From Linum tenue (lineage: Eukaryota; Streptophyta; Magnoliopsida; Malpighiales; Linaceae), in NCBI GenBank assembly GCA_946122785.1, contig CAMGYJ010000010.1, positions 45,715,134 to 45,779,133 of the forward strand: a DNA stretch of 64,000 nucleotides, written 5' to 3'. The notes below the pieces were generated by a model. It was not told the origin of the DNA, did not search any database, and worked only from the letters and a program-made list of their open reading frames with translations. This document shows positions 1 through 12,726 of this stretch, piece by piece (the stretch's first letter is position 1; each line of letters begins with the position of its first letter). A program made the translations under genes and the position numbers.

Positions 1-27
1 CTAGGTTTGCCTAGAACAGAGAATTAC

Positions 28-3000
28 CTTTATGCACTCATTAGCAACAATGACATGACAACTAGCAGGCAGTAAGCTAATTACAACCCCAACCTGCACA
101 AAAACATGTGAAAATGCCACCCCAGACAGATCATATGTTAGCGATTTCTGATGTTTGTTCGTTGCATACTTGTTTAAAGGGCAGTCTTGATCACAATGAC
201 AATATACCTGTGAAATAAGCTTGCACAGGCTTTCCTGATCTGAGACATCTAGCTGAACTGCTGTGGCATTTGGGATACCTTCTGTGATCTGCACAATATT
301 TGTTTCTATTGTTGCTAAAAGCCCTCAAATTACACAAGAACATGACAACTCCTGAAATCCTGATAATAGCAAAAATGGTAAGGTTTTCCCCTAGAATTAC
401 CTCTTGTGCATCTTTGACGAAGAGGGATGCAACAATAACTTCAATATCTTTCTGTTCATCAACATCCAGACATGCTTCATACCACTCGGAGGCTGCATCA
501 CTCCCAACTGATGCTAGGAATTCAACAGCAGGTCGACATACTCGGCCAGCGCCAATAAGAAGAACAGAAGCTTTCCTTTTCCCATCACATTCTTTTTTCA
601 TGTCATTTTCTTGGATTTTACTGACTTTGACAGAAATATTGTTCTCTTGTTTGCCAAAATGTCCTTGATGTTTATCGTGATTGGCTAGAGAATTCAAAGA
701 GTCTATGATCTGATCCAAAACTTCCTTGTCATCTGCCTCAACCTGTACACGTGTCAAATATGAAACAATAGTAATAAAGAAGAGTTCCTCTTTAATCATA
801 TGAGTTCTATGCTTAATCTTTGGCATAGTCACATTTAAAATAAGCTTCAGTTATCAAGAGAATCATGATTGAATTTCATTATCAGCATCATATTCATCTT
901 GTAATCCAAAAGAAAAAATTAGAGGTCCACGTACTAGCACTTCGGACAAGGATGTTTCATTAGCACTTTGACCGACTTGACACTTCACCAAGTGAAAGGA
1001 GCCTCCTTTTTCTTCAATAATATCGAGTGCATCATTTATGAGAAACTTATCGAATAAGTGACCACTAAGAGAGACCTGTTAATCGAACAGAAGACATTAG
1101 TAGCAAATAACACGGGCTTGAAAGTAGTTTAATAACCAAAATTAATCACAAACTCCTATAAGAGTTATCAGATACAGCAGTTATCAGCCTTACCGTTATA
1201 TTGAATTTCTTCCTGCTAGAGTTTGAATTCACTGCATTATCTTGTACATCTCTGCAGCAACAAAAAATTTCCACGTTTGTCATCATCAGATAACTCAAAC
1301 TGGAGCTCTTACTGAGACTAATCAGGATTCCATCTGCCTCGGTATAAACTGCCAGATTCAGAATGCATTTTATAACCAACCAATAAATAATTTTTCTACC
1401 AAACCTAGTAGGCAATGAATTATTTTTTATTCAACAGTTGTAATCATAAAGGAAAGCAAACAGGGTAATGCCAGGCTTTGAAGAACATACCCAGATTCAG
1501 ATTTTCTGATACGAGGAATATATTCGTATAATGAAGTGAGTTTTCCTCCATGGGCTATGCAAGCTCTCCTCAAATCTGCGGGTAAGTTCTGAATGTTGGT
1601 GGTATAGGCCAAACTGCGAACAAATTGTGACAGTATATTTCCAAAATGTTGGGATGCCTGTTGTACATTGACAGCATGATACAAAATCCATCATAACCAA
1701 TTACATTGAGGACAGAAACCCGAATAAATTTGAATACTATGGTAGATGAAATCAGAGTAACTCAAACCTCTTTCGCGAACTCTGTAGGAAGGATGTCAAC
1801 AGAAGAACAGATGACTCCACTACCCTCCATATCATGATAGTAAGAATCATTCTCCGGGTCATATCTGAAAATCGTAAATAATGCAGCACATTAAAAACTC
1901 GGAGATATAGGTGGAGTGTCAATGCTAGTAGTAAAGGATAACTCGGTACCTGAAGAATGGTGAATCAATGGTTGTTGTTTGGTTTACAAACTCTAAGGAG
2001 CCATTAATATCGCAGGTTATATCAGCAATGCCAACTAGTGGACATTGCTTCCTCATTAGATCTTGAAGCTGTTGAGTACTCAGCAACCGATGAAACCTTT
2101 TCTCCCAGTACATGCAATTGACTGCAACAAAGTGAAGTCAGCAAGTTCTAACAAGAAGAAGCTCCAGAAAATGAGTTGAACAGAGAATGTATGATTAGGT
2201 ATTAAGATTTTAGAACCAAGAACAAATTCTACATATAAAGATGCTCAATCAAAGAAACACTTTTTTCTCATAAATTCACAGTTGAAATGTCAATTTAACC
2301 ATCATATATGACAAAATAAAGAACAAGCGGTTCCAAGATGATTTAACATGAACTATAGTAGCAAGTAGAGAACTGATTGACGCACCAATCACAGATGCAT
2401 ATGGGGCTATACGCTCATGAAAAATCGGTTTATAATGCTCTGGATGAGCATAATAGTCTGCCTGAAAAAAAAAAAGCAAAAATTTATGTTTGTCAAAATA
2501 TGCATCACTTGGTACTCTAAAGAAAACATTGAGGCATTTTGCAGTCACTAACTTTGTCAAATGGTTTCGAAGAATCAATGTGTTGGACCATGTCTTGGGG
2601 AGTAACAACACAACCATAGACTTTGAAAATTCTCTTTGTTGTCTTCATTGATGATGGAGCATCCTTTGCCTAATCAGAAAAAGAACATTAGTTAGAACAT
2701 CACCATATGCAGTAGCATCATAACTAAGAGCCATTACTGAATAAACTGAGGACACAATCACTAGTTCTCCTGAAACTTACTAGGGAAAATAGTTCTGGGA
2801 GTTTGCTTGGCTCAACAAATGTGTGGGGAAGTAGCCTAAATATTTCTTGTGCTCCTTGCGAAACTATTGTTTTGATAACAGTCAAGACAAAAAAAACCAG
2901 CATAAAAAGGAATGATGTCTAAGTAATACATGATCCATCTCTTTTCAAATAGATGCAATGAGACAAATGCCATACCATTTCCCGAACCAGTGAAAATGAA

Positions 3001-3933
3001 TACCAAAGGACAGATTCCTGAAGGCAATCCAAGACTTGCTATCTCTTCACCAACAGAAATCACAGCAGCTTTAGCAGCAGCCAGTGAAGAGTACATGTAC
3101 GACGCGCCCAACGAAAGGAACGGAGTGGAGTAGCCAAGGCTCAGATATCCTGATGAACAAACAAACAAACATCAAAACAGCCCACATTTAACAACTTCTG
3201 TAGCAAGAAAACCATGAAAAACAACAATCCGCTGAGAACTGAAACTTCTGCTTACTCTGGCCTAAACCATGCAAGAAATCGACCAATCCAGCTCTGCCAG
3301 CATAATTCCCAAAGGCAAGCTTCCTTTTCCCAGTTTCAGGCTTGACGATGAGCTCGTAATCGTACAACGTTACCCTTTCAGCTAGAACCTAACATCAACA
3401 GCATCAAAGTACCATCATCCAATGATCCATCATGATTCATGAACAACCCAACTCAATTGACAAGCAAAAAAGCAACCATTTTGTAGTGGATAGTGGCAAA
3501 AATCCACTTACCTTGTCCAACAAAGGCATGTTCTCTTTCTGAGCCTTGTGAGTGTGAGAAAAGAAGGCATAAGCTCTATCAGGCAGGATCATCTCCAGCT
3601 GCCAACCATAAACCAGACCACCCTTCAAGTCCAAGCTCTAGCAGAACAAAGTTATATGCAAAGAAGAGAAATTTCAGTTTTATGCACCTTGGGTTGTTTA
3701 ATGCCGACGACGAGACCGCACTGGGAGAGATCTTCTGAAATCTGGCAGCCAACTTCTTCATACATAGCATCGTGATGGATCCGCCTCGTGGATGGCTGCA
3801 CGATTATGCGAGCCACTCCATTTGCATCCCCGCCGTGAAGAAGCCGAGCGCAGTGCGCTGGTGTCAGTGGCGCCCTTCTCTCCCACTTGTTCACTGACTC
3901 TGCCAGTATCCCTATCACTCCATTCCCCAGCAT
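28..3933 (-). CDS. LKR/SDH: Lysine-ketoglutarate reductase/saccharopine dehydrogenase, 5' part (3' end outside window)
   Basis: Bifunctional first enzyme of lysine breakdown. The N-terminal LKR domain condenses lysine with 2-oxoglutarate to saccharopine; the C-terminal SDH domain splits this to glutamate and aminoadipic semialdehyde. Fifteen phase-consistent exons: 3933-3688, 3598-3512, 3388-3256, 3149-2976, 2854-2781, 2669-2553, 2461-2386, 2121-1950, 1864-1768, 1657-1491, 1251-1194, 1075-935, 742-401, 288-208, 94-28. They encode about 677 residues of an enzyme that is normally about 1,060. Visible motifs: N-terminal GILAESVNKWERRAPLTP, AFFSHTHKAQKENMPLLD, LGYSTPFLSLGASYMYSS, the DYYAHPEHY segment, and the SDH Rossmann start VLLIGAGRVCRPA. 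I chose the ATG at 3933; an in-frame upstream ATG at 3975 would add 14 lysine-rich residues. No frame damage is seen. Identity is confident; the SDH half is largely outside the window. Confidence 0.95.
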
Positions 3934-3975
3934 TTTTTTTTTTTTGCTCACAATCTGTTCGATGAAATTCCTCAA

Positions 3976-4958
3976 TGGGACTCGATGATCAAGTCGGAAA
4001 ACGTAAAGAAACGGACTAGTTGATCAGTGACAGTGCCGTCCTACGGCGTGTACGTTCATATAGATGTATGGGTCTGATAGGGGGATAAGAATTACAGCAC
4101 ATACCCAGAAAAATTAAATAAGGGAAGGAATTGAGGAGGAAGGAAGAGCACGCAACTCCAATTCACTGGATCGTCTTGGAAGAAAACAAAAAACAGAGTA
4201 CTCTGTTCCGACTAAAAAAGAAAAGGGAAATTAGGGGGGGAGAGAAAGGGACGTGAAACCAACCAAGCCAATCAATCAATAAACCCGGCCATGGCAGCAA
4301 ATTGTTTGTATTAGGTGAAGCTCAATGCAATAATTGGAAGTACGATTAGAAAGAAAGGAACTGCATTTGCATGGATTTGGAGAGTATAGGGATGGTGGGT
4401 CGGGTCTCTGAGATCAGCAATTGCAGAACCCTTTTAACTAAAACCTCTGTTTTGTGATTCACATGCAAAAGCAATGCAGGAGAAATGGAAAAGGGAGATG
4501 GCGTGGCGGAAGTTTGCGGTAATCAGCTTTGCTCTCTGCCTGGCCTTTTCCTCTGTATAATGCAATCAAGTTGTCGTATTCAGCCAGAAAAGGACGGAAC
4601 TTTTTCTTTCCTTTCCTAGTCAAATTTTTACAGTACAGATGACAATCGTGGATATGCTTAAATGAGGGACAGCCAAATTGGCGGGTGAAACGGCAAGATC
4701 CGTATCAGCTGGTGATGAATCAATGAAACCGAGAAAAAGGTGAGAAGCTGCCAGCCATGCCGCACAAGTTTTCAGTGAATCATCAACTACGTCTACGACT
4801 GATCTGGTCAAGTGTGGTCCACGGTTCACGTGGTAAACCGCCATGGCTTGGGTCGACTCGTGACATAAACCCTGCGGCTGGGTTTTGGGTTTAGGTTTGT
4901 GTTATTCATCCACCCGTTCTCGGCGTTTGTATTAGCACAACTGCGGGAACTGTTTCCG
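3976..4958. other. Intergenic: divergent 5' flank between LKR/SDH and the SET pseudogene
   Basis: No supportable gene. The stretch carries the presumed promoter and 5' UTR of LKR/SDH. A run of T just left of the LKR/SDH ATG (about 3934-3946 on +) encodes lysines if the upstream ATG is used. No repeat or clear TATA box was identified. Confidence 0.5.
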
Positions 4959-6233
4959 ATGGCTGCAGGAGCTCAGGAAGAAGAAAAGCTCCGAACTTTC
5001 CTGAAATGGCTGCTAGTACGCTCTCGCTCTTCCTATTTCACTCCGCTAATTTCCCCAAGCTTTCAGAACGTGTCGTCTTGCTTATATTTGAAATGGTCGA
5101 GTACTTGAGATTAAGTACTTGAGCCAAAATAAAGGGTTCGGCTTATTTTTCTCCGGCGACGTCTCCGATGATGGTAATACATCAATTCCTTTCTGTTGGA
5201 TAGATTCTGAAAGATAATTTGTTATTTTGTTGAAGTTGGTTAATGTTTTTAAGTTTTGCAATATGTTCCAGGGTTATGTAAGCTTCCATGAATGTTTTGG
5301 CTTTGGATTTGGATTGAAGATGTTTGATTCTCTGAAATGGCAGAAAGTGTAACTATCAATTGGATTGGAGTTTGGATTGAATTTCACATTTGGATCAAGT
5401 GATTGGTTGTGTGATTGCTGAATAGATTCTCGATTCGAATTGTTTTTGCAGGAGTTGTTCTGGCTGTTCCATTGGATTTAGCAATAACTCCAATGAGGGT
5501 ATTGCAAGATTCCCTCATTGGACCGGATTGTGGAGCGATGCTTGAAGAAGGAGAAGTGGATGACAAGTTCTTGATGATTCTGTTCCTTGTGGTGGAGCGC
5601 TTAAGCGAAAAGAACTCTTCTTGGAAGCCTCGAGTACGCACAGCTAATTCTGTTTTGTATACAAGTTTGAGTCCTGGTCCTTCTTTGGCGGCTGAATATG
5701 TTCAATATGTTTACACTAGGTACCTCGACATGCTTCCAACTACATTTTGGGAACCCACTTTGGTTTACTGACGATGAGCTTTTAAAGCTCGAAGGCACAG
5801 CACTGTATCAGGCAACCCAATTACAGGTAAACCATGCCCTTTGGCTGTTCACTAATCACTATAATGTAGGGTCCTAGAATTGTGGATTGTGAATGCCATT
5901 GTATTAGTTTTCCCAGAGGGCTATAACTGAATGAGGAAAGAAATGTTTATACAGAAGAAGCCTTTGATGATGTCTCTCTTCAAAGACAAAGTGAAGGGTC
6001 TGGTGAGGAAACTTCTTGTTCTTGACGGGAATACCGAAAGGTGAATTCCTTTATGCGAATTTTCACAAATTCATCTCAGCAACACTCGATATGAATGCAT
6101 CTTTCTGGTGTCCATCAGTAGTTGAGTTGTTGCAATGCACATCATCAATTGCATATATCAACCCGAAAGAACGTTAAATAGTTGTTCTTGTTTCTCTTGA
6201 CAGGGGCGCCTCGTTTGAAGACTTCATCTGGTG
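4959..6233 (+). pseudogene. Decayed SET-domain (Rubisco LSMT/SETD3-like) methyltransferase fragment
   Basis: The pieces match the N-terminal half of plant SET-domain lysine methyltransferases of the Rubisco large-subunit methyltransferase-like group. They are: ATG at 4959 with EEEKLRTFLKWL; KYLSQNKGFGLFFSGDVSDD ending at a GT donor near 5174; exon about 5453-5630 starting GVVLAVPLDLAITPMRVLQD; YLDMLPTTF near 5720; FTDDELLKLEGTALYQ near 5765; SLFKDKVKGLVRKLL near 5970; and GASFEDFIW near 6205-6230. The gene is broken. An extra T in the run at about 5744-5747 shifts frame between LPTTF and GNPLWF, no open splice path joins the first exon to the KYLSQNK piece, and the SET core and C-terminal Rubisco-binding half do not follow. 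A sequencing error could explain the single T but not the missing 3' half. Confidence 0.75.
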
Positions 6234-6429
6234 TGTATTTGCTAAATCAAACTATGATATTTTGCAAATCTTAAATTTGGTTTCTCCATTTTTTTCCTTC
6301 GTTGTTGAATGGTTGAAGAATCCCAGTGTTGTTTGATCTACTGCTGGGGTTTTGCCGCTGTTCTTGCTGCCTGTGCTCGCCACGAACACTTACATTTCCG
6401 AAAATGCACTCATGCCAGGTCTGCTCTGA

Positions 6430-7460
6430 ACTGCCCTTCACCACTCAATTTAGCTTGAATGTAATTGGGTTTCCATGGTAGTAATGTAATTCGTCTGGAA
6501 TTGTATCTTCCTGATGAAATTGAAGGTTCTGCGAGTAGTATCCTGTCACTTTCATGGCTGTAGTGTAGACTTGCTTCCTAAGCACAACCCTAAAAAACCC
6601 ACACTTCTTCCATTTATTATTTTGGCCAACAAGAAACCTTTTATCACAATAGTATGCTTTGATAAAATAGAATGACCTAGTGTTATAGGGATGGTTTGTG
6701 AAATTGTAGTCGAGATTGAACCGAACAAGTTAGGGGAATCCGATGTTCAGTAGTACATTTGTAATTTAATTGGTTGCATATTGATAGGATACAATTGTTA
6801 AAACAGCATCAAAATAAGATAATATTCTGCCGATAATATACCGACATATGATACGACCGATCAAATTCGGTAAAATTGACCGGTATATTGTTGGTAGTAT
6901 GTTTGACAGTCATACTGGTCTGCTGTCAATGAACGATTTTCCTAGTCATATGGTCGATATCCTACAATTCTAAAATTCATGTTTTTATAGTCCGACCCTC
7001 GATACGTTATAATTTCATAAACCATACTTATAGGTTTACCGTATATTCATGAGGTAGTTTCAGACATCATAAAGAAGAAAAAGGGTAGTCTTTAGTCTTT
7101 ACTGATTAAGAAGTGAAGCAGGAAGGGCTCTTAAGCTGGGGGTAGGGGGTTCAGTGCCCTTTTTCCTTTTTATATTCTGTTGTATGAAATGAAATCAGAG
7201 GACTGATGAGAGCCAAAAAGGCCTATTTAAGGAGTAGACCTTCTGCAAAACCATACTTGTAAACATCTCAAACCACCCCCAAAAGAAAAAAGCATATAAG
7301 GAGCTGCCAGCCTGCCACTCAGCTTCCCTCTCCCCTGCCTTAAACCTCTGTTCTTCTTCCCCTTTCCTTCCCCTGCCTTGCCAAGTAAAGAATCATTCCC
7401 TTAGAATAGTTTTTTCCTGTTGCCAACCAACAAGAAGCTCCCCTCCCACTTTCTTCCTTC
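6430..7460. other. Intergenic, AT-rich, no gene seen
   Basis: No coding region supported. Around 6780-7010 the sequence has weak, imperfect inverted-repeat character (GATAGGATACAATTG near 6784 and GATATCCTACAATT near 6956), possibly an old MITE. The right part leads into the HIPP promoter. Confidence 0.35.
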
Positions 7461-7465
7461 TTTCT

Positions 7466-7473
7466 TATATAAA
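7466..7473 (+). promoter_or_regulatory. Likely TATA box of the HIPP gene
   Basis: TATATAAA-type box in a CT-rich stretch, about 300 bp before the ATG at 7765. It would place transcription start near 7500, with a pyrimidine-rich leader of roughly 265 nt. Inference from sequence and spacing. Confidence 0.5.
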
Positions 7474-7764
7474 TCTTCCTTCCCTTTCCTTCCCTTCCCC
7501 TCAAATCAAAATCCTTCTTTTTGCTGCTTGCCATAAATACATGCAAAACTCTAATAAAGCTAGCTACTTTAAGCCAGTTCCGTGTTGTGTATTGTTCACC
7601 TTTTGTTTTCATCCCCTTTTTCCTTTTCCCCCAACCTTCAAAGATCTTTGTGCTTCTTTCCTGTTTATTGCTCAAGTTCTCTAGCTCATTTGTGGGTGAC
7701 TTTCTTTTGAGAAGCTCTTCAAAGTTGAGAACTTGGCATTGGACAAGAGAGAGAGAATCAGAAG

Positions 7765-8355
7765 ATGGGTATTGGAGGGACTTTGGAGTACCTGTCAGAC
7801 TTGATGGCAAGTTCAGGCCATAAACACAAGAAGAGGAAGCAAATGCAGACTGTAGAGCTCAAAGTCAGAATGGATTGTGATGGGTGTGAGCTTAAGGTCA
7901 AGAATGCCCTTTCCTCATTAAGTGGTAATAAACTTCTTCTTCTTTACTATACTTTTTCTTGCCCCCTCTCTGATAATACTGATTAGCTCATAGTTATGTA
8001 GCTTCCAAGTGACTGATAAAAGTTTGTGGGTTCTTCTTTCCTCTTCTTTGTTTTAGGAGTGAAGAGTGTGGAGATAAATAGGAAGCAGCAGAAGGTGACA
8101 GTAACTGGGTTTGTAGAGCCACACAAGGTGCTGAAGAAGGCCAAATCGACAGGAAAAAGGACAGAGATCTGGCCATATGTGCCCTACAATGTAGTGGCAC
8201 AGCCATACGTTGCTGGTACTTATGACAAGAAAGCCCCTCCTGGTTATGTGAGGAAGGTTGATCAACCTGCTGCTGTCTCAACCGTCGCCAGATATGAAGA
8301 CCCTTACACATCCATGTTCAGTGATGACAACCCAAATGCTTGCTCCATCATGTAA
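7765..8355 (+). CDS. Heavy metal-associated isoprenylated plant protein (HIPP20/21/22-like)
   Basis: Two exons, 7765-7924 and 8057-8355, joined at a phase-1 GT-AG intron, give 152 residues. The HMA domain (about residues 27-90) carries the metal-binding motif MDCDGCELKV, with the paired CxxC cysteines. The linker WPYVPYNVVAQPY and the segment YDKKAPPGYVRKVD are characteristic of the HIPP20-27 clade. The C terminus CSIM is a CaaX box expected to be farnesylated, so the protein is probably membrane-anchored. Family members bind Cd, Cu or Zn and act in metal tolerance and stress responses; the metal for this one is unknown. Length equals that of typical clade members (about 150 aa). The start is the first ATG after the leader and gives the usual MGxxxxLEYLSD N terminus. 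Confidence 0.95.
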
Positions 8356-8599
8356 CAGTCAACTAACACCAATACTACTGATCTCTACTTTTGTGAATGG
8401 TTTCCAACCAAGCAGTAAGTTTTGCAGTAGAGAGAGAGGGAGGAAAAGTCTTTTTGTTTTTTCTTGCTCAGTGTGGTTTAGGAAGTACTGTGATGGAGAC
8501 AATTTGATTTTGATGTTCTATGTGAGTCATTATTATTATATATATATATCAAGAGGGTTCTTGTTTCTTTCTTTCCTGCAAATTTTATGGTGTCATGAG

Positions 8600-10225
8600 T
8601 TAATATATTTTTCTGGGAGGTCTCTGTTCAACAGCTGGAGTTAGCATTGAATTGGGAAAAGGGGGAAGAAAGAAAAGGAAACAGTGGTTTGATTTCTGGG
8701 ATGTTGGAAATGAAAACATGAACAGAAGATAAAACTGACATCACCAGAGGGAAATAGTTTTTCTTTCACAGTTTTAGTGTAGGGTTTCTGTTATCAAAGA
8801 GAATGGGAAAACATGACCAATATAAGAAAGATTGCAGTGAGCAAATGATACAAACCAAGAGATTTTGTGAAGATCCCAAGCGAGGGAATATATAATACAT
8901 TTGAATGGGTCAATCATGATATATGTTTTGCATATTTGCTTCAAGGTTGGAGGAGGAGCCTTTGCCATGTTCAGAAAAAGGTCGTTTTGTGCTCTTCTTT
9001 TATAATATCAGAGCACCATTTGGTTGAATTTGAATGAAAATGATGCATGATATGACAATGCCCTGCCTAGCAATACAATTCCATGACTGCTGTTTTTCAT
9101 CACTGAATTTGAGGATTTGAGCTATTTAATGGTTAAAGTAGATTTGGTAGATATATGCTTGACATCATATTGCATGTGAATGTGTTGGTGAGATACTCTT
9201 TTGGTTTAATCATGATCTAGCGTTTTATATTAATTCAAGAATGAAACTAAACTTAGTAATGAAGAGTAAGGTATTCTAGTAATTTATACTCAACTCGAAC
9301 TAGATTAAATTAATCATTAGAAAGGGAGAACCAGGAGTATAGTTATAGGTATGATGGAGATTGAGATTGGATCGAGCAACCAGTCTGGTGAGGATCAGGT
9401 ATGGATTAAGTACTCAAGGCGACATGTTCGAGTCATACGAGTTGAACATTAATTTGAACAAGTCCAACAGAAGACTTCAACTAAAATGAACGAAGTGACT
9501 ATCGTGTTAGTTATTTCAAACTTTGACTGACAATTTTAGTGGTTGATTTATAAAGAACCCCATAGTTAGGTGACCATATCTGTAATTGACCACCAAACGA
9601 AACTCCAGAAGACAGAATCTTTCTTTTCCCTTTTCAACTTTCCTTTTCCCCCCTCACCCTCTCCTCGTGTGATCAAAAGGGAAGCGTAAAGGCAAATGCA
9701 ACACTGCTCCTGTAAAAGATGATGATAATCTAATAAGATTCATTAGCAGAAATCAACTCAGTGCTTCCTTCCCACCTTTAATTTCTCATTCGAACTTGTG
9801 AAGGTGAAGCATTTCTTCATACAGTAGAAAAGGAATGAGACCTAAAAAGAACACATTAGGAATTTAAAAAGAAAAACCCTTCTAATTCCACGTAAAAAAT
9901 ATAAACTTCAGCATTTTCCCCATAATACTCATCGTAGAAATGTTCCCTCCCCTTCACTTCCTGCCATCTAGATGCTAAGGAGCAAACTGCTATGGCTGCA
10001 AACTGTCACCGAACTCGGCATGAGAGCAAGTGTCCACAAGTATGGATACTTTTCTGTATTCAATATGCAGATGCTAGACTCTTGGGATTTTGAATGTGAA
10101 TCAAGGTGTAAACAAGGAAAGGAAGCACCAACTGGAATGAGGATTTAGTGATTTACACTGTGGAGACTCACTTGGTTCTTTCACCTTTAGTTATCTTCCT
10201 ATATATATGTCATTGTCGTCGGACT
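8600..10225. other. Intergenic, no gene seen
   Basis: About 1.6 kb of AT-rich sequence between the converging HIPP (+) and FKBP (-) genes. It contains their 3' UTRs. No open reading frame with recognisable content, no clear terminal repeats and no RNA gene was found. Confidence 0.5.
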
Positions 10226-11648
10226 TTAGGGATTGCTTAACTTTCTGTTCCCTGAGTAAATCTCAACGAATTTGATGTCGTAGACAAGAGTTGCATTGGC
10301 AGGGATGTTGCAGTCGCCTGCATCATTGAACAAGATAGTCAAAATGGTCGTTAGTAGAGAATGCAGGTCGCTTCTCGTTGTTGTCATTTCATCCTAATGA
10401 GCAAATGATAGTCCATTTCAATGCTTTGGCACTGGTAAGAATCACCTGAGAAGCAGCCTGCAGGTTCTGGTCCATATGCTAACTTTGGAGGAATGAAAAG
10501 CCTACGCTTCCCACCTGTGTGGAGTGTGACAATACTGCTTTTAGGCCAATTCAACGAACATTTGCATACAACAAACAGAAGGGATCAAAAGAACATTCTC
10601 CAATCTGCCATCTTTCATGATCTTGGTTATCATTACCTATGTGCATTGGAGGTACTCCATCACCCCCGAAAATCCCCTGATCCAGACCCTTAATCACCTG
10701 TATAGAAACACCAATCACAAGAACGAACAAATGCACTCGGGTCTTAGACCTCATACTTTTAGATTTCAAGCATAGCTTTGAGACTTCTTATACGCAAGAA
10801 CAATTCTTTTTTATCAAATGTAGGCTTTAAGATTATCTTGTTAAGCCAACAATGTTGCAATGGGTACAAACCATTTAACTCAACTTAAGCATCTTTCTTC
10901 TCGTTACTGAAGTTTCAACAGTCTTAAGGAGCAGGTAATCAAACAAGCTGCAAGCCATTAATCTCTCACCTTACCGACTCCAATCCGCATAGTAAGCGGT
11001 CTAGCCCGTTTATAACTGCTATCGAAAACAGTCCCATCACCAAATCGAGCAGTGTAATGTATCTACAAGTAGCCATATAAAAAACCATCATCCATGAGAG
11101 ATACAGGACATCCACCAAGTGTATGAGAAAATGACCCACTGAAACCCAACAAAATTATGACAAATCGAGACACTCCAAACCCCAAACTCGGGCTTACAAA
11201 TCCAGCTAACAGAGTAAAACTACAAAAAGCGAACCCTAATCCTTACAATGCTGTTCATGAATCAACTCACATTGATCAACTCAGCATAAGGCGCCTCTTC
11301 ACCGGGACCTTCAATGACGTCACAGTAGCCGAGCCCAGACCGGACGAAATTGAACTCGCACATAGGCTCTCCCACCGTGGCGTAGTACTCGATCCTGGTG
11401 GCGTCGGCGTCCATCGGAGAAAGAGCGAGAATCGAAGCCGACAACAGCCCGATGCCCACATCAACTATGCGATTCTTCCGCTTGGGAACAGAGTTCGAAG
11501 AGGGGTTGCTATTGGCATTTCTGTCGAATTGAGGTTGCCAAGAGGAGAAGCAAGAAAACGAGCAAGTGGGTTTTGAAATGGAGGGAAGGGCTTGAGCGCG
11601 GAAGAGGGATTTGGGGCTTGCGATGGCGGCGGAAGCAGAGAGCGCCAT
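10226..11648 (-). CDS. Chloroplast lumenal FKBP-type peptidyl-prolyl isomerase (FKBP16-2/PNSL4-like)
   Basis: Five exons: 11648-11271, 11062-10970, 10697-10637, 10514-10446, 10317-10226; 230 residues with consistent phases. Residues 1-60 form a Ser-rich transit peptide. They are followed by a hydrophobic segment (VGIGLLSASILALSP) ending DADA, the look of a bipartite thylakoid-lumen signal. The FKBP domain (about 115-220) shows HYTARFGDGTVFDSSYKRAR, GVGKVIKGLDQGIFGG, GKRRLFIPPKLAYGP and a C-terminal YDIKFVEIYSGN. Paired cysteines (GCFSGDCNIP) suggest a lumenal disulfide. Lumenal FKBPs of this type assist assembly of the photosynthetic NDH complex or act as foldases. The assignment to FKBP16-2 (PNSL4) rather than another lumenal FKBP is from memory of the family and less certain than the FKBP call itself. 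Confidence 0.85.
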
Positions 11649-12726
11649 TTTTGTGTTCTTGAGCTTTCTGAGAGTGAAGTGAGTGGCTTTGAAAAGTAGT
11701 TAATGCCCCGGGGGAAGAATTTTTTTTGAGGAATTCAGAACCGTTGGAAGTGGATAAGAAGTAACGTCTGGGTTTTTTTTTTCATTTCAGTTCGGGCTTC
11801 TGCTATCATTCATTGGCCCAAATTGATTCCATGTCTTCAAATTGGGCCAAGTTGAGGCTTGGAGCAGAAAGACGGGCCAAACTAGCTTGAGGTTTTCCCC
11901 GTTTTCCCTGGACTTGCAGGGAATACTGTCTAACCAAAACATGTGGAATACTTCTACCCAAATTTTTTTGGAAATTGGATTACAAATTTTTCAAGAAATG
12001 ATGTATTTTGCAAGTTATTATGGCAAGAATTCGTGGAATCTTACAAATGTATGATTTGTAAAGATTGTGATGAATCTTTGGAACTTTTGAGTGCGTGCAA
12101 AGAGTATTATTAGGGTATGTTGAGTGATCCTTATAATAACCCACAGATTTATATGAATTCCACGTCGATGTAAACAAAATTTGATTTAGATTTTTAGTAA
12201 TGACCATATATATATCAAAATTTATAAATCATCAAGCACAACACCACTACATCGTATTGTTGCTTTGATATCACTGTATTACAACTTTGTTGAATAGAAC
12301 TGAAAAGAAATTAAACCTAACTCGAAACTATTTACGATATCTCGCGCGTATTGGTTAACTCGAAATTTTACCTGAATAAACTTCCCATCCATTTCACCAT
12401 AAAATTCTCTTCTTCCCCATCCATCTTTCAAACACAAACTAACATCCACTCTTCAAGGCAGAGGGAAATCAACAACAACCTTCAATGACGACCCTTTCCT
12501 TCCCGCCTTTCTTCTCACCGTTCCCTTCTTTTTCTCAACCCAAACCATTTGTCTCCTCCCTCCTTTCTCGCCATTCCTTTTGCCGACCCCTCCTCCTCCT
12601 GCAAACCCCAACACCCTCCGCCATTGACGATCACCAAACGAACAAACATTAGAAAAATTTAAATACCTTCAGTGAACCATAAACACAAAGCCAAACGCAA
12701 TATCAAGAAGAAGGAGGAAAAAAGAA
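11649..12726. other. Intergenic: divergent promoter region between FKBP and the MIKC* MADS gene
   Basis: Divergently transcribed flank. The part before 12727 is CT-rich and is probably the MADS gene leader. No further gene, repeat or transposon end could be supported. Confidence 0.5.

Noticed and set aside
6780..7010. Possible inverted-repeat element
   Set aside because: The candidate arms match only weakly and no target duplication is visible.
11262..11648. Reading FKBP exon 1 as a complete small gene
   Set aside because: The frame continues over four further exons with proper splice sites and a full FKBP domain, so the 128-codon ORF is only the first exon plus intron read-through.
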